Positions 16,656 to 24,664 of a DNA stretch of 64,000 bases are shown one piece after another. The number at the start of each line of letters is the position of its first letter. Positions within the stretch are counted from its first letter, which is position 1. Below the pieces are notes generated by a model. That model searched no databases. It saw only the letters and a list, made by a program, of their open reading frames with translations, and was not told where the DNA came from. The DNA comes from CAVQBJ01 sp963710725. GTDB taxonomy: Bacteria > Actinomycetota > Thermoleophilia > Solirubrobacterales > Solirubrobacteraceae. The stretch spans positions 62,001 through 126,000 of the forward strand of contig CAVQBJ010000007.1 of the NCBI GenBank assembly GCA_963710725.1, in the 5' to 3' direction. A program made the translations under genes and the position numbers.

Positions 16656-19310
16656 ATGCCCGGCACCGAGGCCGCCCTCGTCTTCCTCAGCGGTCCGCTC
16701 GCCGGCCGGCGGGTCGCGGTCACGTCCGAGCTGTCGATCGGACGCGTGCATGCCGACATCGACAGCGACGACCCCGAGCTCTCTCGCCACCACGCGCTCG
16801 TGCGCCCGATCGAGGGCGGCATCGAGATCGAGGACCTGGGGTCGACCAACGGCACGTGGGTCGACGGGATGCGCATCGTCGCGACCACCCGCGTCCGCGG
16901 AGGCGCCCTGCTGCAGGTCGGGCAATCGCGCGCGACCGTGGAGGCCAGCGACGAGGCGCTCGCGCCGGCAGAAGGGGCTCCGGGGGCCGGGACGGCCACG
17001 GTGCTGCGCCCCGGTGCGACGGCCGAGCTCGCGGCCGCCACCGTCGTTCCCGCGCGCCCAGCATCCGCCGCCGGCGCCGCGGCGGAGCCGCCGCCGACCG
17101 GAGCGCTCTCGCGCGCCGTGGTCGGACGGCGGAGCAAGTGGCTGGTGCTCGGGATCTGGGTGGTCCTGGCCATCGCTGTCGGCGGCGGTCTCGGCGGCCA
17201 GCTGCCCAAGCTGACAAATGCCCAGACCCAGAGCGACGACGCGCTCCCGAGCAGCTCGCAGTCGGCCCAGATCGGGGCGCTGCTGCGCTCCCGATTCCCC
17301 GGCGGGCAGAGCTACATCACGCTGCTCGTCTTCGAGCGGACAAGCAGTCTGACGGGCGCCGACCGCGCCGAGATCGCGCACGCGGCGCACGTGGTCTCCG
17401 GGGTCCCGAACACGGGGACCCCGCAGGTTCCCTTCGCGCCCGGATCGCCGATACCGCTCGTGTCGGCCAACGGACGCGTCGCCGTGATGGTGATCCCGCT
17501 CACGACCGACGACAGCAACGACCGGGACGCCGCGGTCAAGCGCATCCGCCAGCTCGTCGGGACGGGAGGCGGAGGGCTCCAGATCCGTCTCACCGGGCCG
17601 GCGGCGATCCAGAGCGACTTCAACACGGCGGTGGCCGGCGCCAATGTCGGCCTGCTCGGGGCCACGGTCGTGCTCGTCCTCGTGCTGCTGATGGCGATCT
17701 ATCGCTCCCCGATCGCCGCCCTGATCCCGCTCACCGTCGTGGGGATCGCCTACTTCGTCGCCCAGGGACTCGTGTACGCGTACGCGCGCGTGACGCACAC
17801 GACGGTCGACCGCAGTGCGCTGACACTGCTCGCCGTGCTGATGTTCGGTGCCGGGACCGACTACTGCCTGCTGCTCGTGTCCCGGTACACCGCCGATCTG
17901 CGCGAGATTGCCGATCCCCACTCGGCGATGGCCAGCGCGCTGTCGCGCACGCGGCACGCCATCATCGCCAGCGGCGTGACCGTGGCGGCCGCGATGCTCA
18001 CGTTCCTGCTGTCAAGCCTGAAGACCGACCACATCCTCGCCCCGGTGAACGCGATCGGGATCCTGACCGTGATGGTCGCCGCCGTGACCCTCCTCCCGGC
18101 GCTGCTGACCGTCATCGGCCGGCGCGCGTTCTGGCCCAACGGGACGGCCGTCGCGGTGCACACGGCCGGCTCCCAGACCGGCGTGCGCGACAGCGCCTCG
18201 GCGCTGTCGGAGACGCCGAGCATGTGGTTTCGCATCGCCACGCGGGTCACCCGGCGCCCGGTCCTCGCCCTCGTGTCGGCGTTCCTCGTGTTCGGGATCG
18301 GAGCGCTCGGTCTCACCACGTTCCACGAGAAGGTCAGCGTCACGAACGACTTCCGCGTTCAGAACGATTCCACGCGAGGACTGGCCCTGCTGCGCGCCGG
18401 ATTCCCGCAGGGCGCCATCTACCCCGAAACGGTGATGCTGCGCCGGGCCGGCGGTCCGGTCACGGCGGCGGACGTCGAGCTCGTGCGCGCGAGGATCGCG
18501 CGCATCGCCGGCGTGGCGAGCGTGTCGGGCATCACGGCCCGCTCGCGCGACGGCACCCTCGCCACCCTCTCGGTCGCCTACGCCGGTGACCCGTTCACCG
18601 ACGCGGCCCTCGCGCGCGCGCAGCTCCTGCGTGACGTCGTCGCCCATCCGGCCTCGGGCCTGACCGGGCTCGTCGGCGAGGGAACCTCGGCGCGGCTCGA
18701 CTACAAGAACGCCGTCAACCACGACGCCCGGATCATCGTGCCGGCCGTGCTGGTGGTGATCCTCATCGCGCTCATCGTCCTCCTGCGCGCGCTCATCGCG
18801 CCCCTGTACCTGCTCGTGACCGTCGTCATCTCCTACATCGGGTCACTCGGCTTCTCGGTATTCATCATCCACGAGGTGTTCGGGCAGTCGGTCGACCCGT
18901 TCTACCCGCTCATCACGTTCGTGTTCCTCGTGGCCCTCGGGGTCGACTACAACATCTTCCTGATGAGCCGCGTGCGCGAGGAGGCGCTCACCCACGGCAC
19001 GCAGGCGGGATTGTTGCGCGCGCTCGTGGCCACCGGTCCGGTCATCACGAGCGCCGGCCTGATCCTCGCCGGGACGTTCGCCGCGCTCGCGACGTTACCG
19101 CTGTGGATCCTGCTGGAGATCGGCATGACGGTGGCGCTCGGCGTGCTGCTCGACACCTTCGTGGTGCGCACGATCGCGGTGCCCGCACTCGTGCGGCTGT
19201 TCGGCGACCGCAGTTGGTGGCCGTCGAGCGCGAGCGGCGGAGCCGGCTCGCCACTCATCAGCGAGGTCTATCGCGACGAGCTGCTGCAGCAGTGGCGCAG
19301 CTCGAGCTAA
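16656..19310 (+). CDS. MMPL/RND-family transporter with N-terminal FHA domain
   Basis: 884 residues. Residues about 5-95 are an FHA phosphothreonine-binding domain (SIGRVHADI, LSRHHALV, STNGTWVDGMRI). An Ala/Pro linker leads to a full MMPL/RND permease of about 12 membrane helices with two large periplasmic loops. The sequences GAGTDYCLLLVSRY and ALGVDYNIFLMSRVREE carry the conserved membrane Asp-Tyr pairs of MMPL proton relays. MMPL proteins export lipids or lipopeptides. The FHA module suggests control by Ser/Thr protein kinases, as seen for mycobacterial MmpL3, but as a fused domain. Start ATG 16656 agrees with the FHA beginning. Confidence 0.93.
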   Translation: MPGTEAALVFLSGPLAGRRVAVTSELSIGRVHADIDSDDPELSRHHALVRPIEGGIEIEDLGSTNGTWVDGMRIVATTRVRGGALLQVGQSRATVEASDEALAPAEGAPGAGTATVLRPGATAELAAATVVPARPASAAGAAAEPPPTGALSRAVVGRRSKWLVLGIWVVLAIAVGGGLGGQLPKLTNAQTQSDDALPSSSQSAQIGALLRSRFPGGQSYITLLVFERTSSLTGADRAEIAHAAHVVSGVPNTGTPQVPFAPGSPIPLVSANGRVAVMVIPLTTDDSNDRDAAVKRIRQLVGTGGGGLQIRLTGPAAIQSDFNTAVAGANVGLLGATVVLVLVLLMAIYRSPIAALIPLTVVGIAYFVAQGLVYAYARVTHTTVDRSALTLLAVLMFGAGTDYCLLLVSRYTADLREIADPHSAMASALSRTRHAIIASGVTVAAAMLTFLLSSLKTDHILAPVNAIGILTVMVAAVTLLPALLTVIGRRAFWPNGTAVAVHTAGSQTGVRDSASALSETPSMWFRIATRVTRRPVLALVSAFLVFGIGALGLTTFHEKVSVTNDFRVQNDSTRGLALLRAGFPQGAIYPETVMLRRAGGPVTAADVELVRARIARIAGVASVSGITARSRDGTLATLSVAYAGDPFTDAALARAQLLRDVVAHPASGLTGLVGEGTSARLDYKNAVNHDARIIVPAVLVVILIALIVLLRALIAPLYLLVTVVISYIGSLGFSVFIIHEVFGQSVDPFYPLITFVFLVALGVDYNIFLMSRVREEALTHGTQAGLLRALVATGPVITSAGLILAGTFAALATLPLWILLEIGMTVALGVLLDTFVVRTIAVPALVRLFGDRSWWPSSASGGAGSPLISEVYRDELLQQWRSSS

Positions 19311-19536
19311 CCGCCGCCTACGTCGCCGCGGCCGCCAGGCCAGCGACGCCCGAACACGCGCCCGCGGCGGCCAATGACGCCAGCAACCGTCGAGCTCGCA
19401 TTCGCACACGGTAACCCCCTGCGGGCGCCGACCGGGGCGTGCGCGCCGGTTCCGCGGGGCCGCGGGCGAGATGTTCTTAAGCGAATTCTCGGGGAGCCCT
19501 TAGCCAGCAGCCAGGATTGGCCGCCACGGTGAGAGC

Positions 19537-19845
19537 ATGATCAAGCGGCACGGAAAGACCCTCAGCCCCCCGACCCGCCGACCGAGCGCACACGAGCGCG
19601 ACCGATCCCTCTCGCTGCAGCGACGCGTGACGCGCGTCACGGTCGCCGCCGCCGTGACCGCCGCGGTTGCGTTGAGCGCCGCGCTGGCGACCGCCGGGGC
19701 AACGACGCACACCACCACCGCAAGCTCCGCCGCCGCCACGGGCGGGAGCACGGCATCGACGAGCGTGCCTTCCTCGTCGGCCCAGACGGCGACCGCCGCG
19801 ACGCAAGCGTCCGCCCCCTCGGCCGTCGTGACCTCGTCGTCCTGA
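19537..19845 (+). CDS. Small membrane-anchored Ala/Ser/Thr-rich protein
   Basis: 102 residues. It has a basic N-terminus of about 38 residues, one hydrophobic segment (about 39-58) and then a low-complexity Thr/Ser/Ala tail (THTTTASSAAATGG and similar). No domain is recognised. The plan resembles the anchored protein at 10034-10645 (basic start, one helix, low-complexity outside part), with less Gly/Pro. An A+T-richer stretch (TTCTTAAGCGAATTC, about 19475-19489) about 50 bp upstream may hold its promoter. It could be a surface-exposed, O-glycosylated spacer protein; that is inference. Confidence 0.6.
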   Translation: MIKRHGKTLSPPTRRPSAHERDRSLSLQRRVTRVTVAAAVTAAVALSAALATAGATTHTTTASSAAATGGSTASTSVPSSSAQTATAATQASAPSAVVTSSS

Positions 19846-19905
19846 GGCACTCGCTGCGCGGGCTGCTGCCCGCGATCGCCCATGGGTAAAGATGCGCGGT
19901 AGAGC

Positions 19906-22353
19906 ATGGGCGCCGAGGGCAAATCCGTCCGATCGCGATTGGCCGAGTACGAGGGCCGGCGCCGCTTCGACGCGACGCCCGAACCCCGCGGCAACGAATC
20001 GACCCCGAGCTCAGGCAGTCGCTTCGTCGTCCACGAGCACCATGCCCGGCGTCTGCACTGGGACCTGCGACTCGAGCACGACGGCGCCCTCGCCTCCTGG
20101 GCCATCCCGAACGGCCTGCCCGAGGACCCCGACCAGAACCGTAAGGCGGTTCACGTGGAGGACCATCCGCTCAGCTACCTCGACTTCGAGGGCACGATCC
20201 CGAGCGGCAGCTACGGAGCGGGCGAGATCACGATCTGGGACGAGGGCAGGTACGTGTCCGAGAAGTGGGAGCCGGGCAAGGTCGTGGTCGTGTTCGACGG
20301 AGCCCGGCTGCGCGGCCGCTATGCCCTGTTCCGCGCCGGCCGCTCCGAGCAGGACTGGATGATCCACCGCATGGATGCGCCGAAGGACCCGACGGCGGAG
20401 GCCATGCCGGACTTCATCGCACCGATGCTCGCGAAGCTGTCCGGCCTGCCGGCGAGCGAGGCGGCGTGGGCGTTCGAGGTCAAGTGGGATGGCGTCCGGG
20501 CGATCGCCCACTCCGAGCCTGGCCGGCTGCGGCTGCTCAGCCGCAACCAGCACGACGTCAGCGCTGCCTATCCCGAGCTTCACGGATTGAACGCCGCGCT
20601 CGGGTCCCACCGCGCGATCCTCGACGGCGAGATCATCGCGTTCGACGGGGCCGGCCGCCCGAGCTTCGAGGCGCTCCAGCCGCGCATCCACCTGCGCGGC
20701 GAGTCTGCGGTGCGGCGCCGCGCCCAGGCGGCGCCGGTGACCTACGTGCTGTTCGACATCCTGTGGCTCGACGGCCACAGCCTCCTGCACGAGCCCTACG
20801 CCGAGCGTCGTCGGCGCCTCGAGGCGCTCGAGCTCGACGGCGACCACTGGTCCACGCCCGTGTTCCACGCCGGCGAGGGGGCCGCGATGCTGACCGCCAC
20901 CCGCGACCAGCGCCTCGAGGGCATCGTCGCCAAGCGACTCGACTCACGCTACGCGCCGGGCCGGCGCGACGGCGGCTGGCTGAAGATCAAGCACTCGCAG
21001 CGCCAGGAGGCGGTGATCGGCGGCTGGTCGGAGGGCAAGGGATCGCGGGGCGGACGGATCGGCGCTCTGCACCTCGGCGTCTACGACGCGGGCGAGCTGC
21101 GCTATGCCGGACGAGTCGGTACCGGCTTCGACGGGCAGACCCTCGACCACCTGCAGCGGCGCCTGGAGCCGCTGGCCGGGGACGTATCGCCGTTCTCCGG
21201 ACGCCAGCCCCCTCGCGGTGCCCACCTCGTCACCCCCTGTCTCGTCTGTGAGGTGGAGTTCAGCGACTGGACGCGCGAGGGGTTGTTCCGCCATCCCTCC
21301 TACAAAGGACTGCGCGAGGACACGCCGCCACGCACCGTCGTGCGAGAGCGCCTCGATCCGGCCGCCGACAGCTCGGCCGGCGAAGCGCCGCCGGCGCCCC
21401 CGAACGTGAGCGAGCTGATCGAGTCGGGGCGGCGCGTGCGCGGCGGCCTGGAGATCGAGATCGACGGTCGCACGCTGAAGCTGACCAACCTCCAGAAGGT
21501 GCTCTACCCGCAGACCGGCTTCACCAAGGCCGACCTGATCCGCTATTACGCGGCAATCGCGCCGACCCTGCTACCGCACCTCGCGGGGCGCCCGCTCACC
21601 CTCAAGCGCTACCCGAATGGCGTCGAGGGCGCATTCTTCTACGAGAAGCAGTGTCCGAAGCACCGCCCGCCCTGGGTCCAGACGGCGACCGTCTCGAGTG
21701 GGCGCAACCGCCGGGACATCGACTACTGCCTCTGCGAGGACCTCTCGACCCTCGTGTGGATGGCGAATCTCGCCGACCTCGAACTGCATCCGTCGCTGTC
21801 ACTGGCCGAGGCGATCGATTCACCCACCACGCTCGCGTTCGATCTCGATCCCGGCGAGCCGGCCGACATCGTGCACTGCTGCGGGGTCGCGCTCGAGCTG
21901 AACGACCTCTTCGGCCAGCTCAGCCTGCGGTCGTTCGCCAAGACCTCGGGCTCCAAGGGCCTACAGGTCTACGTGCCGCTCAACCGCCGGGAGGCGACGT
22001 ACGAGCGGACCAAGCCGTTCGCGCACGCCGTGGCCCGCCTGCTCGAGCAGCGGCACCCCGAGCTCGTCGTCTCGCGCATGACCAAGACCGTGCGTCCGGG
22101 CAAGGTGCTCATCGACTGGAGCCAGAACGACCAGCACAAGACGACCATCTCGGTGTACTCGCTGCGCGCGCGAGCCACCCCCACCGTGTCGACTCCGCTC
22201 ACGTGGGAGGAGGTGCGGGCCGGCCGCGACGGCGAGGACGCGACGCCGCTGCACCTTGACGCCCCACGGGTGCTCGAGCGCGTCCACTCCCGCGGCGACC
22301 TGTTCGCCGAGGTCGTATCGCTCAGGCAGGCGCTCCCTGACTTCGACGGCTGA
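19906..22353 (+). CDS. ligD: Multifunctional DNA end-joining ligase LigD (PE-Lig-Pol)
   Basis: 815 residues, domains in the order phosphoesterase - ligase - polymerase. The PE domain (about 38-165) has FVVHEHHARRLHWDLRLEHDG. The ATP-dependent ligase (about 175-480) has the nucleotidyl Lys193 in FEVKWDGVRAIA and motif IV/V EGIVAKRLDS with WLKIK. The primase/polymerase domain (about 515-810) has the metal-binding Asp pair D646/D648 (LAFDLDPGEPADIVH) and SGSKGLQVYVPL. The enzyme trims, fills and seals double-strand breaks in NHEJ with Ku. No ku gene lies in the window. The order PE-Lig-Pol is that of Pseudomonas LigD, not the mycobacterial Pol-PE-Lig. Confidence 0.97.
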   Translation: MGAEGKSVRSRLAEYEGRRRFDATPEPRGNESTPSSGSRFVVHEHHARRLHWDLRLEHDGALASWAIPNGLPEDPDQNRKAVHVEDHPLSYLDFEGTIPSGSYGAGEITIWDEGRYVSEKWEPGKVVVVFDGARLRGRYALFRAGRSEQDWMIHRMDAPKDPTAEAMPDFIAPMLAKLSGLPASEAAWAFEVKWDGVRAIAHSEPGRLRLLSRNQHDVSAAYPELHGLNAALGSHRAILDGEIIAFDGAGRPSFEALQPRIHLRGESAVRRRAQAAPVTYVLFDILWLDGHSLLHEPYAERRRRLEALELDGDHWSTPVFHAGEGAAMLTATRDQRLEGIVAKRLDSRYAPGRRDGGWLKIKHSQRQEAVIGGWSEGKGSRGGRIGALHLGVYDAGELRYAGRVGTGFDGQTLDHLQRRLEPLAGDVSPFSGRQPPRGAHLVTPCLVCEVEFSDWTREGLFRHPSYKGLREDTPPRTVVRERLDPAADSSAGEAPPAPPNVSELIESGRRVRGGLEIEIDGRTLKLTNLQKVLYPQTGFTKADLIRYYAAIAPTLLPHLAGRPLTLKRYPNGVEGAFFYEKQCPKHRPPWVQTATVSSGRNRRDIDYCLCEDLSTLVWMANLADLELHPSLSLAEAIDSPTTLAFDLDPGEPADIVHCCGVALELNDLFGQLSLRSFAKTSGSKGLQVYVPLNRREATYERTKPFAHAVARLLEQRHPELVVSRMTKTVRPGKVLIDWSQNDQHKTTISVYSLRARATPTVSTPLTWEEVRAGRDGEDATPLHLDAPRVLERVHSRGDLFAEVVSLRQALPDFDG

Positions 22354-22503
22354 GCTCGCGTACTCGCTTCGGTAAACGTGTTGACCGCCGAGCGGGCATG
22401 GACGACAATGGCCGGAGCCGGGATCGCCCCCAGGCGAGTCCGGCCGGCATGCACACCAGCGAGCGACGCTCGCGGCGCGCTCGCAACGAACAGGGGGTTC
22501 CCC

Positions 22504-22731
22504 ATGGCACGCGTGATGGCCGACTGCCGCCGCTTCGAGAGCGACAACAACTGCTCGCTGACGATCATCGGGACCGAGGACGAGGTGATCGCGGTGGCGG
22601 CGCAGCACGCGATCGATGGCCACGGACACGAGGACACGCCGGAGCTGCGCGAGCAGGTCCGCGGCATGCTCGAAGCGGAAGCCGACTACGTCCCGGGTCA
22701 CCGCGAGGCCGAGCCGTTCCCGGCCGGCTGA
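22504..22731 (+). CDS. DUF1059-family small protein
   Basis: 75 residues from ATG 22504, with a G-rich stretch (AGGGGG) about 7-12 bases upstream. It contains the DUF1059 pattern MADCRRF...CSLTIIGTEDEVIAVAAQHAIDGHGHEDTPELREQVR, with Cys pairs near the start. Family function is unknown. It is an independent small gene between ligD and the cold-shock gene. Confidence 0.8.
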   Translation: MARVMADCRRFESDNNCSLTIIGTEDEVIAVAAQHAIDGHGHEDTPELREQVRGMLEAEADYVPGHREAEPFPAG

Positions 22732-22880
22732 CTCGGCGGTCGTGCTGCTCGGCGCGTAAGAGCGGTAGACTGGTCCCACGAGTCGAGCGTCCGCTCGGCC
22801 AGAAGACGTGCCCCGCGTTACCGCAGTCGTTGCCTCCAGCACCCTCCGCGTTCGCAGTGCACCAACCGGAAGGAATGCTG

Positions 22881-23084
22881 ATGGCTACAGGAACCGTGAA
22901 GTGGTTCAGCGACGACAAGGGCTTTGGATTCATCACGCCCGATGACGCCGGCAACGATCTGTTCGTGCACCACAGCGCGATTCAGGGCAGCGGATTCAAG
23001 TCGCTGGCTGAGGGCGCGAAGGTGAGCTACGACGCCGAGCAGGGCCCCAAGGGTCCGGCCGCGGCGAACGTCCAGCCGCTCTAG
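22881..23084 (+). CDS. Cold-shock protein, CspA family
   Basis: 67 residues from ATG 22881, preceded by AGGA at a good distance (22871). RNP1 (KGFGFITP) and RNP2 (LFVHHSAI) single-strand nucleic-acid-binding motifs are intact. It acts as an RNA chaperone. The gap of about 150 bp before the start may be a long 5' leader, which is typical for csp genes, but no specific fold was worked out. A strong hairpin follows at 23107-23129. Confidence 0.96.
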   Translation: MATGTVKWFSDDKGFGFITPDDAGNDLFVHHSAIQGSGFKSLAEGAKVSYDAEQGPKGPAAANVQPL

Positions 23085-23106
23085 GGCCTACCGCGGCAGC
23101 GCCCGA

Positions 23107-23129
23107 GGGCCCGCGCGATGCGCGGGCCC
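23107..23129 (+). terminator. GC-rich hairpin after the cold-shock gene
   Basis: A perfect 10-bp stem (GGGCCCGCGC / GCGCGGGCCC) with a three-base GAT loop starts 22 bp after the csp stop. There is no T-tract, as is common for high-GC actinobacterial terminators. Confidence 0.7.
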
Positions 23130-23224
23130 GACGGTCGCGGCGGGCGCGCGCGGCCGCCCACGGGCACGCAACGGGCTTGCGCCGCTCCGGCGCGCTCGAC
23201 ACCCCTGATCGAAGGACGGACACG

Positions 23225-23443
23225 ATGGCTTCAGGCGGCAAGCGCAAGACGACGATGGCCAAGCTCACGCGCGAAAGCAAGCTTCGCGAGCGGCGCCTGG
23301 ACAAGGCGGCGAGGAAGGAAGCAAGGAAGCACGCTCCGCCACCCGACCCGGCAGACATGAGCGACGGGCCGACCGACGTGCCGCCAGAAGGCGACGTGCA
23401 GCCCGCCGTCGAGGATGTCGCGCAGCTGCTCACCGACGCCTGA
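23225..23443 (+). CDS. Small basic conserved hypothetical protein
   Basis: 72 residues from ATG 23225, with AAGGA upstream. The N-terminal half is strongly basic and likely helical (GGKRKTTMAKLTRESKLRERRL, then DKAARKEARK). The C-terminal half is acidic and Pro-rich. The KRKTTMAKL-type start recalls small actinobacterial proteins of unknown role that may bind nucleic acid or ribosomes. It sits just after the cold-shock gene and its terminator, so it should have its own promoter. Confidence 0.65.
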   Translation: MASGGKRKTTMAKLTRESKLRERRLDKAARKEARKHAPPPDPADMSDGPTDVPPEGDVQPAVEDVAQLLTDA

Positions 23444-23470
23444 GCGTCCCAGGGCGAGTACGATCCGGCC

Positions 23471-23824
23471 GTGACCCACGCGGCCGCCCTCGTCGATGAG
23501 ATCGCCAACGAGCTCGACACCTGGCCCGGTGTGCACGTCGAGCGCCGCGCCGATGGGGCCGTGCTCATCCGCTACGAGCAACTGGAGCTCGGGGTGCTCG
23601 ACCGCGACCGGGGCGTAGCGGAGCTGCGCCTCCCCGCTCGTGAGCGCGACGCGCTCGGCGAGCCGGAAGATCCCGAGCAAGCCGATTCGCTGCCCGACTT
23701 CGGCAGGGTCGAGCATGACGTGCGCGGCCCGTCGGACGTCACTGCCGTACTCGGGCTGTTCGACGGCCGCTATCGCGACCTGCGCGGCGAGGACGAGCCC
23801 TACAGCTCGCAGGACCCCGACTGA
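23471..23824 (+). CDS. DUF5519/luciferase-domain-like small protein
   Basis: 117 residues from GTG 23471. The pattern WPGVHVERRADGAVLIRYEQLELGVLDRDRGVAELRLP, followed by LPDFGRVEHDV, resembles the short DUF5519 ('luciferase' domain) proteins of actinobacteria. That name is historical and no light-producing activity is implied. The start lies 27 bp after the small basic protein and may share its transcript. Function is unknown. Confidence 0.6.
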   Translation: MTHAAALVDEIANELDTWPGVHVERRADGAVLIRYEQLELGVLDRDRGVAELRLPARERDALGEPEDPEQADSLPDFGRVEHDVRGPSDVTAVLGLFDGRYRDLRGEDEPYSSQDPD

Positions 23825-23833
23825 ACCCGGTCT

Positions 23834-24205
23834 TCACCCGTCGCGCACGATGCGCAAGATGACCGCGCGCGGCGTGTGCCCCGCGGCTTCGACGAGCGCG
23901 GCCAGCTCGTCCTCGCGCAACTCGTCGGCGGCCTCGACCTCCACGACCAGCGGCTCGACGCCGGTCCCCGCCCGCCCGATCACGCGGCGAACCTCGCCCG
24001 CCTCGCGCGACAGCGACTCGGGCGAGGGCACCGAGAGCACCACCTGGCCCGCCGCCTCGGCCTCCAGATTGCCCATGGCGTCGGTCGGACCGGCCTCGGC
24101 CACGACCTCGCCGCTCAGGACGCTCGGGAGAGCCTGGGCGCCGAACTGGCGCTCGACCGCGCCGCCGCGCGGGAACTGGATGATGAGCCGGGGGTCGCGG
24201 GCCAT
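23834..24205 (-). CDS. Hypothetical protein, 123 residues
   Basis: A soluble acidic protein beginning MARDPRLIIQFPRGG. It has no recognised domain, signal or membrane helix. The middle is Ala/Glu/Val-rich, and the final part (ADELREDELAALVEAAGHTPRAVILRIV) looks like a helix followed by a beta strand. It lies 6 bp downstream of the DPTQG-repeat gene on the same strand, so the two form an operon. Confidence 0.6.
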   Translation of the reverse strand: MARDPRLIIQFPRGGAVERQFGAQALPSVLSGEVVAEAGPTDAMGNLEAEAAGQVVLSVPSPESLSREAGEVRRVIGRAGTGVEPLVVEVEAADELREDELAALVEAAGHTPRAVILRIVRDG

Positions 24206-24211
24206 GGGCGG

Positions 24212-24436
24212 TCAGATGGGCTCGTCCCAGGTGTCGCCGCCCGGCAGGGCGCCCTGCGTGGGGTCTTCATCCGGCCGCGCCCCGATCTCGCCGCCCTGGG
24301 TTGGATCGCCGGGGTCCGCCCCACTCCCCTGCGTCGGATCTTCGTCGGGTCGCGCTCCGATGTCGCCACCCTGTGTCGGGTCGCCCGGACCCTCGCCGGT
24401 CAAGCGTCCCTGCGTGGGATCTTCGCTCGTAGCCAT
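24212..24436 (-). CDS. DPTQG-repeat acidic small protein
   Basis: 74 residues from ATG 24436 with an AGGAG ribosome site. The protein is made almost wholly of five spaced copies of the pentapeptide DPTQG. Two copies are followed by a near-identical GDIGARPDE/GEIGARPDE unit, giving a period of about 25 residues. It ends GGDTWDEPI. Rich in Asp, Pro and Gly and lacking hydrophobic stretches, it is probably disordered. No known family was recognised. It is translated just ahead of the gene at 23834-24205. Confidence 0.65.
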   Translation of the reverse strand: MATSEDPTQGRLTGEGPGDPTQGGDIGARPDEDPTQGSGADPGDPTQGGEIGARPDEDPTQGALPGGDTWDEPI

Positions 24437-24664
24437 GTCCTGCTCCTCTCAACTCGTGGCGCGCGGCGAACGCGCCACCGCGGGGCGGGGCGACCGCCGA
24501 TCACAACCACCGGTTTACCACTTCCGGGCCCCGTCCGGGCGCAGTCGGTCGCGACGGACGAGCCGGATCCGGGAGGCCAGGGCATCGACCAGGGCGTCAC
24601 ACGGGCGCGACCGGGAGCCCGGACGCGCGACCGTCATGACTGCAACCGACTGACGGAGGTCACG

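Noticed and set aside
23225..23824. Toxin-antitoxin pair
   Set aside because: The basic protein and the DUF5519-like protein lack any known toxin or antitoxin fold; the adjacency alone is not enough.
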